Source: Pratylenchus scribneri (taxonomy: Eukaryota; Nematoda; Chromadorea; Rhabditida; Pratylenchidae). From it: 64,000 nucleotides of DNA. The DNA lies in the NCBI GenBank assembly GCA_030063045.1, contig JAQSEB010000082.1, positions 1,736,001 to 1,800,000 of the forward strand, in the 5' to 3' direction. This document shows, in pieces, positions 47,901-58,131 of this stretch. Made by a program: the position numbers and the translations under genes. Position 1 is the stretch's first letter, and every line of letters starts with the position of its first letter. The notes beneath the pieces were generated by a model that did no database searches, was not told where the DNA came from, and worked only from the letters and a program-made list of their open reading frames with translations.

Positions 47901-50342
47901 AACTTTTCAAGAATGGGAAATGGACCACCAGGCTTTCCTCCAACCCAAGGAAACTTTGGATCAACATCAAATCAATTACCAATTTCATCGGGCCAATCTT
48001 TTCCGTCATTTGGTGGTGGTGGTTCTAGCGGATTCCCATCATTCTAATCAAATTCGCAATTTGGAGGCTCCCCGCAATAGTGCATTTATACAATACAAAT
48101 AAATGCATGAAATCCTTTCTTCATATAAAAATCAAATTGACACAAGACAAAAATAAATGAACAATTCAACTGCTGATATTGATAATTGACAAATAATACA
48201 AAATAAAAATCATAGATTTAAATTTAAATTTGTATTTAGCTTTTAATTTGTTCGATAAAAAATTTAATAATGATTTTGCTAAATTATTCTCATAAAATTT
48301 ATGCATTTTTTATTTTTAAATTTTATCGACAATCTGTAAAGAATTAAAACACAAACTACATTGAATATTATTGTTAAAATAATATTCAGAAATGACGAAA
48401 TGTCGCGAAATTATTTCGTCTTTTTAAGGAATATCATAAAAATTTTTGTCGTTTAAATTTAATAAAAGAATATTGATGTGAATTTGTTGCAATTTTTTAT
48501 TATATTTGGCGCTGAACTGTGATTTCTAAGGACGTTTTTTTTAATATTTTTGAAAAGAATTCGGGATGAAACGCAACAATGAAACATTTTTATTATTGAA
48601 AAGAAGGTACAAAAAGACGATAAATGACCAAATGAGCACAAAAATGAAGAAATAAAAGGCGATGATTCAGAAGAGGAAATTGAAACTAAAATCACATTTT
48701 GATCGAGGAAATTCATGAAATATAATTCACAATTTAAGGAAAAACGAACGAATATTTCTCAATGATGCAATCCATTTTAATAATTTTCCTTTTATTCGCC
48801 ATTTCCGAATGCGTTCCCAAAAGGAATGAATTATCAAAAACAGTGGATGGATTCCCTGGAATTCAAGGCCGATTTTCGGGTGGATTACCGGGAGACAACA
48901 ACGGTGCCAATCGACCTTTTGGTGGCCAGGGAGTGATAAATGGATTTCCGATTGGTGGCCAAAAATCATTTGCTGATGGAATTTTCCCTGCTAGGAATGA
49001 AGCAAATATTCGCGCTAAAAGGGATGCGATCAAAAACATTGAATTACCAAATAAAAAGGAAAACAACCCTTCAATTGGCAAAATAATTACAGTGTAAAAT
49101 GAATTCTTAAATAAATTTTTTAATAAATTTTAAAAATATTCTAGAGGTCAAACTGGGTTCCCCGGAGGACAAGGAAGCTTTCCTGCCCCTGGTGGCCAAG
49201 GCGGATTTCCAGGAGGGCAAGGAGGCATCCCCGGAGGGCAAGGAGGCTTCCCTGGCGGTCAAGGTGGACAAGGAGGCTTTCCCATCCCTGCTGGGCAAGG
49301 CGGACAAGGCGGATTCCCCGGAGGGCAAAGAGGCTTCCCAGGTGGACAAGGCGGCCTTCCAATCCCTGGTGGCCAAGGCGGATTTCCAGGAGGTCAAGGA
49401 GGCATCCCCGGAGGGCAAGGAGGCTTCCCAGGTGGACAAGGCGGCTTTCCAATCCCTGGTGGCCAAGGCGGATTTCCAGGAGGTCAAGGAGGCATCCCCG
49501 GAGGGCAAGGAGGCTTCCCAGGAGGGCAAGGCGGATTCCCGGGCAATCAAGGTGGACAAGGAGGCTTCCCAGGTGGACAAGGCGGCTTTCCAATCCCTGG
49601 AGGGCAAGGCGGATTTCCAGGAGGGCAAGGCGGATTCCCGGGCAATCAAGGTGGACAAGGAGGCTTCCCATGTGGACAAGGCGGCTTTCCAATCCCTGGA
49701 GGGCAAGGCGGATTTCCAGGAGGGCAAGGCGGATTCCCGGGCAATCAAGGTGGACAAGGAGGCTTCCCAGGTGGACAAGGCGGCTTTCCAATCCCTGGAG
49801 GGCAAGGCGGATTTCCAGGAGGGCAAGGCGGATTCCCGGGCAATCAAGGTGGACAAGGAGGCTTCCCAGTCCCTGGCGGACATAGTCGACAAGGAAGCTT
49901 CCCGGGCAGCCAAGGTGGTTTCCCCAGCGGAGGACAAAGTGGATTCCCAATCCCAAACGGGCAAGGAGGCTTGCCTAATCGTGGTTGAATGCTCGAGAAA
50001 ACAGTTTAAACTGCAAAGAATGAATTCAAATAATGATTTGATACCCGATGATTTAATTAATAATATTTTACAATCCAAAAATAATTTAAAAGAGAATAAA
50101 ATTGATATAAATGAATGAAAATCTTTACATTTAAAATATATGAATTAACTCACCTCTAAATTGCCAATATTCAATTGAATGCCATAATGTGATTTTATTG
50201 AATTGTCCAAGAAATGAAGGAATGATTGATGTGAAGGATTTGTGGCCGTCAATTGCATTCCAAAATGGAATGAACCAGTTAAACTGACCAAAATTGAGAC
50301 CAAAGCTAGTCGACAGGATGGAAGGCGAGAATCTTTGGACAT
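44938..50342 (-). CDS. GLUT/SLC2-type facilitative sugar transporter
   Basis: Exons on the minus strand: 50342-50154, 47284-47126, 47084-46987, 46838-46644, 46599 to about 46410, 46262-46216, 46166-46068, 45660-45533, 45492-45399, 45352-45286, 45244-45163 and 45120-44938. Signatures in order: SLTGSFHFGMQLTATNP (TM1), LIRPLSDRVGRLRSLLLGN (loop 2), LAGIFLAECR, KRCRGSVSMATGI, FIARESPG, LLIDRFGRRPLMLT (loop 8), FAFGPGPVCYFLPAEL (TM10) and FYRLPETKNRNLSEV (PETKG region). These identify a class I/II GLUT-like hexose carrier. The 2.87-kb first intron holds two plus-strand genes. One donor is GC (TGCAG|GCAAAT at 46986). The 46410/46262 junction lacks a phase-compatible GT or usual GC donor, and the acceptor at 45661 is GG rather than AG. 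The gene may use rare splicing, be decaying, or carry sequence errors. Confidence 0.85.
46865..46977. mobile_element. Short inverted-repeat element in the transporter intron
   Basis: CGTATTTTCTCTATTAGA at the left is the inverse of TCTAATAGTAAAAATACG at the right, with AAAAGCGCATTTTAGAAAAG inside, over about 110 bp. It lies directly beside the GC donor at 46986. The CTAATAG and GCCCAT motifs link it to the element at 9836. Confidence 0.7.
47690..48047 (+). CDS. Small secreted Gly/Phe/Pro/Ser-rich protein, 103 aa, nested in a transporter intron
   Basis: Two exons (47690-47865 and 47912-48047) join in phase through a 46-bp GT-AG intron. The signal peptide FIKIFIFVQLFMIVFTRSIS is followed by a low-complexity mature chain with NGFPSGMPSFPQN, GNGPPGFPPTQGNFGS and a GGGGSSGFPSF C-terminus. 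No domain is recognised. The FP-containing composition is like that of the larger GGQGGFP-repeat protein encoded 700 bp downstream on the same strand, so the two may be diverged paralogues or co-expressed matrix, cuticle or gland-secretion proteins. Confidence 0.65.
48762..49988 (+). CDS. Secreted GGQGGFPG-repeat protein, about 391 aa, nested in a transporter intron
   Basis: Two exons, 48762-49093 and 49145-49988, join in phase 2 (ACAGT|GTAAAA to TATTCTAG). A signal peptide (MQSILIIFLLFAISECVP) precedes a first region with GFPGIQGRFSGGLPGDN and a KR site. Exon 2 is almost wholly repeats of GGQGGFPGGQGGFPIPGGQ type, ending NGQGGLPNRG. The composition is Gly, Gln, Phe and Pro with no charge in the repeats, like silk, mussel-byssus or cuticular glycine-rich proteins. 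Long open frames on the other strand and in the +1 frame over 49107-50118 are by-products of repeat units that are multiples of three. Codons are much more GC-rich than those of surrounding genes. Function is not known; an extracellular matrix, eggshell/gelatinous matrix or gland-secreted role is possible. Confidence 0.75.
49145..49950 (+). repeat. Coding tandem repeats (GGNCAAGGNGGNTTNCCNGG type) with larger duplicated blocks
   Basis: Basic 24-bp GGQGGFPG units are arranged in higher-order blocks. One block containing GGCTTTCCAATCCCTGG, then GGATTTCCAGGAGGGCAAGG, then GGATTCCCGGGCAATCAAGG recurs about four times nearly unchanged between 49540 and 49870. This implies recent block duplication on top of older unit divergence. 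Confidence 0.9.
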
Positions 50343-52886
50343 TTTTCCTTAATAAAATTAAATAAAAAATCAAATAAAATATAACAGGAATTTAAACAAT
50401 TTTACAATTCATTTTTAGTGCATTTTCAAATTCACAAATGCACTTTCACCCGCACTTCATTTTGATTGTTTGCCGATAAAATAAAGCAAGGCCATTGTAT
50501 TATTCCTTGTATATTTTTTGCGCAATTTTTTCCAGACCCATTTTTTGTTTGTTTTTCATATTTCTTTAACAGAGAGTCCATTATTTATTTAAATGGAAAT
50601 CATAGAAATTACAAATAAAAATTTAATAAAAATAGGTAATGCGATATAAAATTTAAAAAAAGTTATGTTAATTTAATTTCAAATAAATATTTATTAAAAA
50701 ATCAGTAAATTAAATTTTTTATTTAATAATTTTTTAATAAACAAGAAATCAAAATATAAAAATTCTTATACAACGATTTAATAAACCAATTACCCAATTT
50801 ATTTTTTATTTTTATATAAAATCTTTTCTTTAACCGTTTATTCATTATACATTTAATATAGTTCAAATTCATAGGTATTGTTGTGGACAACTTTTACTCA
50901 TCCAGTTCCAGTGTTTGCTTTTTTCGATTGTATTCCTTAAATAACAAAAAACATTAAATCTGAAAATATTTTCCATTTCCACATTACTCAGTGTACATTT
51001 TGTTAGCATTTAGCCTCCCCCCCCCCCCCCCCCCCTCCCACTATCGACATTGGTTCATTTTCATCAACAACTTTCCAGCTTTCCAGCAAATCTTCAGTCT
51101 GTTTCATTGCTCCCTTCGACCCACGAACACCTAAACGCTAAACCTAATGGCCAATTTGCTGAGAAAGATGATTCGCTATACTGTTGCATTCCTTTTATTA
51201 AATCGATGCAATTCTTTGCCTCTCATAGGCTGTTTATTTGAAAATGATGAAAATGTAGAATGCGAAGATTTTTCATTTGAAAAAAAATCATATAGCAGAA
51301 AATAAATGGAATAAATGGGTTATATAATTCTACACGAAAACTGAATAAACCATATTATTTTCGCACGAGAAATAAAAAATAAGGATGGGTCAGGGATCAG
51401 GGTTAGATAGGACGATATGGGATATGGATATAAGTATAGGTGCAAGGTCTAGAGGTTAGGTTTGTTCTCTGCTTCTTCGAAGTTTGTAATATTCAATTTT
51501 CGCGGATATTGAGTTTTCGCGGCAACATGTATAATATGGAGATTTTAGGCATTATCAAGAAGTAAAAAGCAAAAATTGCTCAAAATAATTTTTTAATAGT
51601 TTTATTTTTAAAAAATTCCATAAAGTTTTATCCATCCAATTCCAATCTTAATTATATTAGTATAGTATAAAATTGTAGGTTGCTTCCTATGCATTGCATG
51701 TTAATGTAGAATGTGTGTGAAGAAGAATATACTTTTTCAACAACCATTTTGCTATTTTATTTACCAATGCTCGCCAATGTGATGGCTTTTCTTAAACCCT
51801 CCCCTATATTTATCCATTTTTGATTAGATTGCTGATAAATCCGCATTTTTTTTATTTCTATCCATTCCATTTTCCTTTTCAAAGCCATTTCTCCTCCAGC
51901 TGCTTGATTCACCTATTTTTATTCTCTCTGGCCATAAACCACTTTAAAAAACACCATATTTATCATATTCCACTAAAAATTCGCGTTTATGTCTTTTCCA
52001 AAATTTAAATTAATTTTATCAAACTGGTAATTAAAATACCAAAAATGTGGCTAGATTAGATTTACAAATTAAGATTACCGTAATAAAATGCAGAATAATC
52101 AAAAATGGACTGGATTTGGAATTCAAAGGTTCAATTTTTATTCGGCATTCGACAGTGTTACCAATTACCAAATATGAAACATATCTCAATTTTGTACAAT
52201 TAGCAATAAAAAAATACTATTTTCATATCCTATCAATTTATGCCACTGCTCAATTCTATTTTAATGGAACATAGCCGAGCTGGCCGAAATTGGATGCGCA
52301 AATCAAAAATCATTGATAACGAACATCCATATTTCCACTGATCTTGGTCAAATAATGTTTGATCATTTTTAAAATGTCATCATAAGCACATTGATCGTTT
52401 GTTATTGTTTCAATTGAATATTGTTCGGTAAAAATTGTGCAAATGGAAATCGTTGTCTATGACATTTCCACACCCATCTAGCCTGCATCAAGATAGAATT
52501 GAGCAGCGGCATAAATTGATAACAGTAATAAATTTTATTCCTATGGAAAAATTGAAAATTTTCACATTCAGTATCGGTACCAGTGCCAATCAAAAATTGA
52601 ACATCCGAATCGAGACATTCCGCCATTCACTTAGTTGATTTTTATCGAAAATATAATTTTTTCAGCATCTGAAATTATTCCTCTTTCACCGAGAATTTTC
52701 CAATTACACGTAAATTGAGCACAATTTTCGGTTTTTAATTAAAAACGCATTTTAATTAGGATTTCTGGCACATTTTTCAAATAAATCAGAATTACCTCAA
52801 TCAATAATAAAATTTCATGAAAAATAAAAAATTCTCAATTAACAGGAACAATTTATATCTTTCTTATCTCTGAACTGATTAAACAA
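50343..52886. other. Intergenic region upstream of the transporter gene
   Basis: AT-rich, with a 19-C run at 51017. At about 51480-51545 there is TTAGGTTTGTTCTCTGCTTC followed by TTTTCGCGG motifs, related to one end of the telomere-like element at 55735. A minus-strand frame starting at 52626 (DSDVQFLIGTGTD) faintly recalls the start of a BTB domain but soon degenerates. A 35-bp stretch near 52228 recurs inverted near 52497 (TATCAATTTATGCC, then CTGCTCAATTCTAT). No complete gene is supported. Confidence 0.4.
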
Positions 52887-53265
52887 ATGGTTGTCTACAA
52901 TTGCTTGTGCTGCCGTCATCGAGCCCATTCCGACGCCGGCATAATTCATCATATGGAGAAGGAGCATACGGCAGGCTGCCTCTTTCCTTGGAAAACTAAA
53001 GCCTTTGGCCATTCTTCGTGGGCCCCAGCTGAGAAGCAATATTCTGCTGAAGAAAAGATCAAATTTTTCTTGGAAAACAAGGTTTGTTTATTTTTTAAAT
53101 AAAAAAATTATAAATTCTTTTCTATATTTTAAAAAGAAATAAATTATTTAAAAGAAAATTGATTTTTCATTTTTCGACAATCCAAAAGCTTTCCTATTTT
53201 AAAAACAATTGATAAAAGCTATTATTAATTTGAATATTTTTCAGCATGTGGCAAAGGAGAACTAA
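52887..53265 (+). CDS. Small C2H2 zinc-finger-like protein, 71 aa (tentative)
   Basis: Two exons, 52887-53081 and 53245-53265, join in phase 0 with a TTTTTCAG acceptor. The first exon encodes VVYNCLCCRHRAHSDAGIIH followed by HMEKEH: a Cys-X2-Cys pair and spaced histidines as in a C2H2 finger. Next come FPWKTKAFGHSSWAP and a charged helix AEEKIKFFLENK. Codon use is more GC-rich than in flanking DNA, which supports coding. The second exon is very short and uncertain, and the gene may be a fragment of a larger finger protein. Confidence 0.45.
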
Positions 53266-54322
53266 CAGTCAGGACCAGCATATGCATTGTTTCGGCGGAT
53301 ATGGAAGAAGGCTTGGCATTTGTTTGAATTGCTTCTTAAAATTATCATGTTAAATTTTTTATTTCTTTAAAAAAATTTTTTTTCGTTTTTAGAAATCCAA
53401 TTTTCCATGCTTGCATTGGCATCGAATTTGCTTTTTGAAGGCTGGATTAATCCCTAAAAATGTGCCTTCCTCTACCCCTATGCATAAAATGAATTCTGTC
53501 TCTTTATTTTAAATTTAAAATTAAAATGCGTCTTCAAATTCCAACTCTTATGCTTTAAACGAATTCTCATTCCTTAAATTAAATATGCCTTCTTATTCTT
53601 ACTGATTTATTCTTTAAATATATCATTTTAATAAACAGTTGCTGTCAGCTTTTAAAACAAAATAGAAAGATAATTTAATTAAGTTTTATTAGAAAAATTA
53701 GAAATGTAATCGAATAATAGATATTGTTAGTCAAAATGTGATCGGGAATCAAAAAGTTTGATTTAACAATAAGATTGTTGACATTGCTATAGTTTATTAT
53801 ATTAAATATATGTCGTCTCGGCTATTTGAATTCATGCTTAATGTAAGTACTAAAAGAAAAATACAAATTATTCAAAAATATCTTTTTTTTATCATTTTAT
53901 GCCATTCTTTTCAACCACAAATCACATGGATCGAATTCATTCACGTCTACCTCTGTCCATTCTTCATGGAAAATAATCCAAGGATGCAAATTTTGAGATT
54001 CACTTTGTGTGCATTCCGCATTTAACCATTGCCCGAGACTTGAATCATGGAGTCGTCGTTCGCGACGAAATCGAATGAATTGAAATAGCCTTCGATCCCA
54101 TGGACTTTGCGGGAAAATTATCCTCGTAGATACTTCTCCTTCCCTATTAAATTGCAGATCAGTTTTTTGCCAAAATTTTTTACATTAAAGTTATAGGCTG
54201 AATTTATTTGAATATTTTTAACTATAATTGGAGGATGTTTTTAAAATTCTGTATTTTTTGGGCAAATCAAATAGATGTTCTTTAATAAAATGTATTCAAA
54301 AATTCAAATAATCTATAATGAA
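53266..54322. other. Intergenic, nothing firmly recognised
   Basis: An ATG with a short open stretch and an excellent donor (CTTAAT|GTAAGT at 53843) begins at 53810, but I could not find the following exon. The segment 54020-54140 is slightly GC-richer, with a CGTCGTTCGCGACG palindrome at 54051. Otherwise it is AT-rich. Confidence 0.3.
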
Positions 54323-57300
54323 TTATATTAATGAGTTCAAAATTTTCGCCACCAACCAGCTTGCTTTATTAGTAGCAGGCGAATGATCTTGGGCTGCAGC
54401 AGAATGGGTATCATTCATTTTTCCTTCAATTTTCTCCAATAATTCATCTGTCAGTTGTTCAGCACCCTCAAATAGATGAATTTTCTAAATTATGCCATTT
54501 TATTTATAAAAATGTTATTTCATATTTCGCTTTTAGAATTTTTTATTATGAAATATTGTCTATATTACCTCACAATATTCCAGAAAAACAGCAAAACCTC
54601 TCCATGTTACATTGTTGCATAGGATAATTCGCAAATTCTTAAAAAATGTGTTTGTTTTAAATTAAATAATTAATGGACAGATGTGTTACTAATATTATTA
54701 CTAGGAAAGTGAAAAAACTAATTGCGATGTTCAGAGATAAAAAAAATATAGGACAAATAAATGCCTGCATAATCCCGAATTTCGCTATTTGGCCAAGCCA
54801 CTGGTCATTGATGAAGGAACAACGAGAAATTGACAAAAATGTTAAATGTTGTCCAATGTTGACAATATTTTGAATTGGCAAACGACCAGCATCGCCGCTC
54901 AAAAAAAGTCTTTCCAATGTTTGAAATGTTGTATTGTGATTTTGGCGGGCCAAAAAAGATTCATATATATCTGCGGCATCCCGATGAATTTGTAGGCATT
55001 TTAGTGTTGTTGTATTTGGAATGAAAAAATTGCCTAGATCCCAATTTGATGTGATCGAGAGCCAAAGAGTTTCCAAACTGAATAAGTGAATATGAATATG
55101 CATAAACTACAAAAATTTGGCGAGTATTTTGTAAAAATAAATTTTATAATATTATTGTTGATGATAAAATTGACGGAGAATGTAAAAAAGATGCAATGCA
55201 AATCTATGATTATACTGTATGCAAATAAGTAGTCTTTCCATTTTCAAAAAAATTCAAATAATGTAATATTAGTATATAAATAATTTTAAATTTAGAATTT
55301 CATGTTTAAATTTTTAAGGTTTAACGTTTAAGGTGATAGATATAGATAGTTATTCCATATATATCTTTAATAAATTCAATAATTAATATATTAAAAAATT
55401 TATATTTTTGCCTTGTCAGCATCGCCAAAAATTGTTGCAAAGCAACCGCACTGTCGAATCGGTCTTCATTTGTTGTTATGTGCAACTCTATCAGTGTTTT
55501 ACCCGCTTTTCTTGCAATTTCCATAAATTGGCGGCCATTTATGGATGTATAAAATGCTTTGAATTTTTTCAATTTTGGCGAAATTGTTGAGAAGCTGATT
55601 TCATTGGGTATATGAATGCAACCAATATCAATTTCAATCAAATTGGACATAGCGCAGAGAAAATTTTGGAAACATTGAATATTTTCTTCCAACTTGATAT
55701 AAATTATTTATTAATTATGATATATATATATATTGCGGCGAAAACTGAAATTCTGCGAAAACTGGAATTCACACACTATTTCGCCGAAGAAGCAGAGTAC
55801 AAACCTAACCCTAGGCCCTAGCCCCTAACCCTAATCGCATGCTGCCGAGCCCCTAACCCTAACCCTATACTTAGTTTTTCGAAATTCCAACTTTCTCTGC
55901 TTCTCTGACGAAAATAATGTGTGAATTCCAGTTTTCGCCCCGACATATATATATATTCTCAATCCAATGCGATTTGCTGATAATTCGACTAACTTTATTA
56001 AAACCAAGTCGAATGTCCATAATTCACAAATTAGTGAATTCGATATTCCCAAAATTGACATTAATATAAAGTTACCCCTAGAAAATAAAGTAAAAGAAAA
56101 ATTTTAAAACAATAGCAAAATTCAATTATAAGTTTACCTTATTAGTATTATTATTAGTAGCATCCTTTTTGAGGCAATACTTAAGCCGTAATACTTGTAG
56201 GGTAGGACCAAAATTTTGACCAATTTTTGTTAATGCTCGATAATCCAATCGAATATAACTTAAGTCCAACAATGTAAGCTTCGATGAGTCATCACTCCAT
56301 ATTGTTGAAAAATGTTCACAAATTTGTTTATTCACCGTGATCCGATCATTTTCATTGATAAATCTGCTTTCCGGACTCTCTGGCATATTTTTATAAATAT
56401 TCAAGTCCAATTCGTACAAATTCTTTCCACAACGATGCAACAATTGGATTAGCTAAATTTTTTAAAATATACAGTTATATGTTATATAGATCACTATAAC
56501 AAAGAAATGATTTTAACATCGATTTTTATATTCTTATCTCTAAATAAATGTTAAAAATTTAAAATTTTATTTTTTATATGTGTTGTTGCGGAAGTTGAAC
56601 TTCAGCAGGAGAAGTTGAAATCTCCTAGGAGAAGTTGAAATTTCTCTAACTGTCTGCCACACTCTCTAACATGCTCTCCTTTTCTTTCTTTCTTTATACT
56701 CCCTATGTAACTCTCACTTTTCACTATATCTCTAACCTAAAAAGTGAGAAATAGTGTGTGAATTTCAACTTCTCCTAGGAGTTTTCAACTTCTCCTGAAG
56801 TTCAACTTCTCCTACGACATATGAACTTAAGGGGTAAAAATTATATTTATATTAATAAAATTCTACAATTTATTACTTGATTATTTGATAAATAAATTTG
56901 CGTATCACGACAAGACAATGCACCATTCATTGGATTCCAAATATTTTTTTCCAATGAATGGAAAACAAGTATGCGGACGCATGGCCAAAAATGATTGTGA
57001 ATTTTGCCTCGCGTTTGATTGTTGACCAATTCCAACGAAAAAATATCAGCAAAATTTAGATGCTTCAAAATTCCATTCTGTTAATAAAGCGAAAATATAA
57101 AGCAACTAAAAATTTATTTTTATTAAGAGAGTTTAGTAATTGTGAAGAAATTTAATGTCAAGAAAAACATTTTGGTGCCAAATATATCGGCATTTAAAAT
57201 TTAAATAAAGGTGCAAAAATATTTTAAATGCAAAAATTTTCTGTGAAAAATAACAATAACCTTTAATAATTAATTAATAATTGCGTTCTAAAAATATATT

Positions 57301-57395
57301 TAAAAATATTCTCCTACCATAATATGCAGAGGAAGATTGTTAAATTCAAAAGTTCGGTATCCGCTTTCATTTTCATTATCATTTTCATTCGACAT
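54323..57395 (-). CDS. F-box protein with LRR-like C-terminus, about 472 aa
   Basis: Seven exons join in phase: 57395-57318, 57077-56877, 56452-56138, 55692-55412, 55077-54765, 54637-54569 and 54484-54323. After an Asn/Glu-rich start, NLPLHIMNGILKHLNFADIF followed by SLELVNNQTRGKIHNHFW is an F-box (residues about 20-60). Later segments show LRR-type repeats: KNLYELDLNIYKN, LTLLDLSYIRLDYRALTKIG, PTLQVLRLKYC, FQTLERLFLSGDAGRLP, LTFLSISRCSFINDQWL and NLRIILCNNVTWRGFAVFLE. F-box/LRR proteins recruit substrates to SCF ubiquitin ligases through SKP1, and nematodes carry large, fast-evolving F-box families. Two introns need GC donors to stay in frame (ACAAG|GCAAAA at 55411, ATGCAG|GCATTT at 54764). 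Two introns hold inverted-repeat elements (55735 and 56578). Confidence 0.75.
55733..55955. mobile_element. Inverted-repeat element with telomere-like CCCTAACCCTAA core
   Basis: From a (TA)n tract the left arm reads GGCGAAAACTGAAATTCTGC, then ACTGGAATTCACACACTATT and GAAGAAGCAGAG. The right arm is its inverse: CTCTGCTTCTCTGACG, then AATAATGTGTGAATTCCAGT and TTTCGCC, ending in a second (TA)n tract. Between them are several CCCTAACCCTAA-like repeats. It sits in an intron of the F-box gene. The TTTTCGC/CTCTGCTTC ends recur at 51480-51545. Confidence 0.75.
56578..56822. mobile_element. Foldback element built of AGGAGAAGTTGAA repeats
   Basis: The left side has GAAGTTGAACTTCAGCAGGA, then GAAGTTGAAATCTCCTAGGA and GAAGTTGAAATTTC. 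The right side is the inverse with TTTCAACTTCTCCTAGGAG, CAACTTCTCCTGAAG and TTCAACTTCTCCTACGACA. The middle, about 130 bp, is non-coding and CT-rich. It occupies an intron of the F-box gene. Confidence 0.8.
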
Positions 57396-58131
57396 TTTTA
57401 TTGTATTAATATTATATATTAATATCTTTGCAATAAAGTCTCTGCTATTATAAAATAATTTGAAATTAAAATAAATACAGGCCCAATAAGCTGCCATTTT
57501 TAAATTTAAATAAAACTAAAAATTTTTGTGAAAATCGATCTTATTTATTTTTATTGGCCATAGAGTGTATGGATAATATTAGAAAAGAAAGAATGACTTC
57601 TTTCTTTTATTGCCAATGCCATAAAAATTTTGTTGCAGAGACAACTCATAATAACATGTTATAAGAAAAATCAATATTAGTACATTTGTTCTACATTCAC
57701 CAGTCACCACCATAAAAATAACGGCCATTCTTTACTGCTTTGTGGGCGAGACCGAGACTCGAGAGAAGCGATGAATGATGAATGGCATAAAAAGGAAAAA
57801 ATATATCGTTCCTGCAGAGAGACAGAATTTTATTGAGAATAAATTTTAAAATTTAATAAAATTTATCAATAGATTTACAATTACAAATCTTAAATTCGGT
57901 GAGAAGAAATGAGAATTAATGAAATTTTAAAATGATTTTGGATTATTTTTTCATCTATTGATAAATTAATATTAAAATTTATTAAAATTTAATTAAAATG
58001 TAAGAATATTTTTCAAATAAATTCCGCAAATAAAAATTTTTTATTTTTATTTAATAACAATAAATTTAATAAATTTAAAATAATTTATTTATGTCATTCC
58101 AATTTTACAATTGTTCACAATTTTCATCCAA

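Noticed and set aside
49107..50118. Open frames of about 270-320 codons antisense to, or out of frame with, the GGQGGFP repeats
   Set aside because: The same repeat artefact. Their translations are Ser/Ala/Lys-biased by-products, and the GGQGGFPG frame connects in phase to a signal-peptide exon.
52402..52626. BTB-like start (DSDVQFLIG) on the minus strand
   Set aside because: Only a few residues resemble the BTB start, and the expected following helices are missing. At most a fragment.
55800..55870. Chromosome end marked by telomeric repeats
   Set aside because: The CCCTAA repeats are short, bounded by inverted repeats and lie within a gene intron, so this is interstitial.
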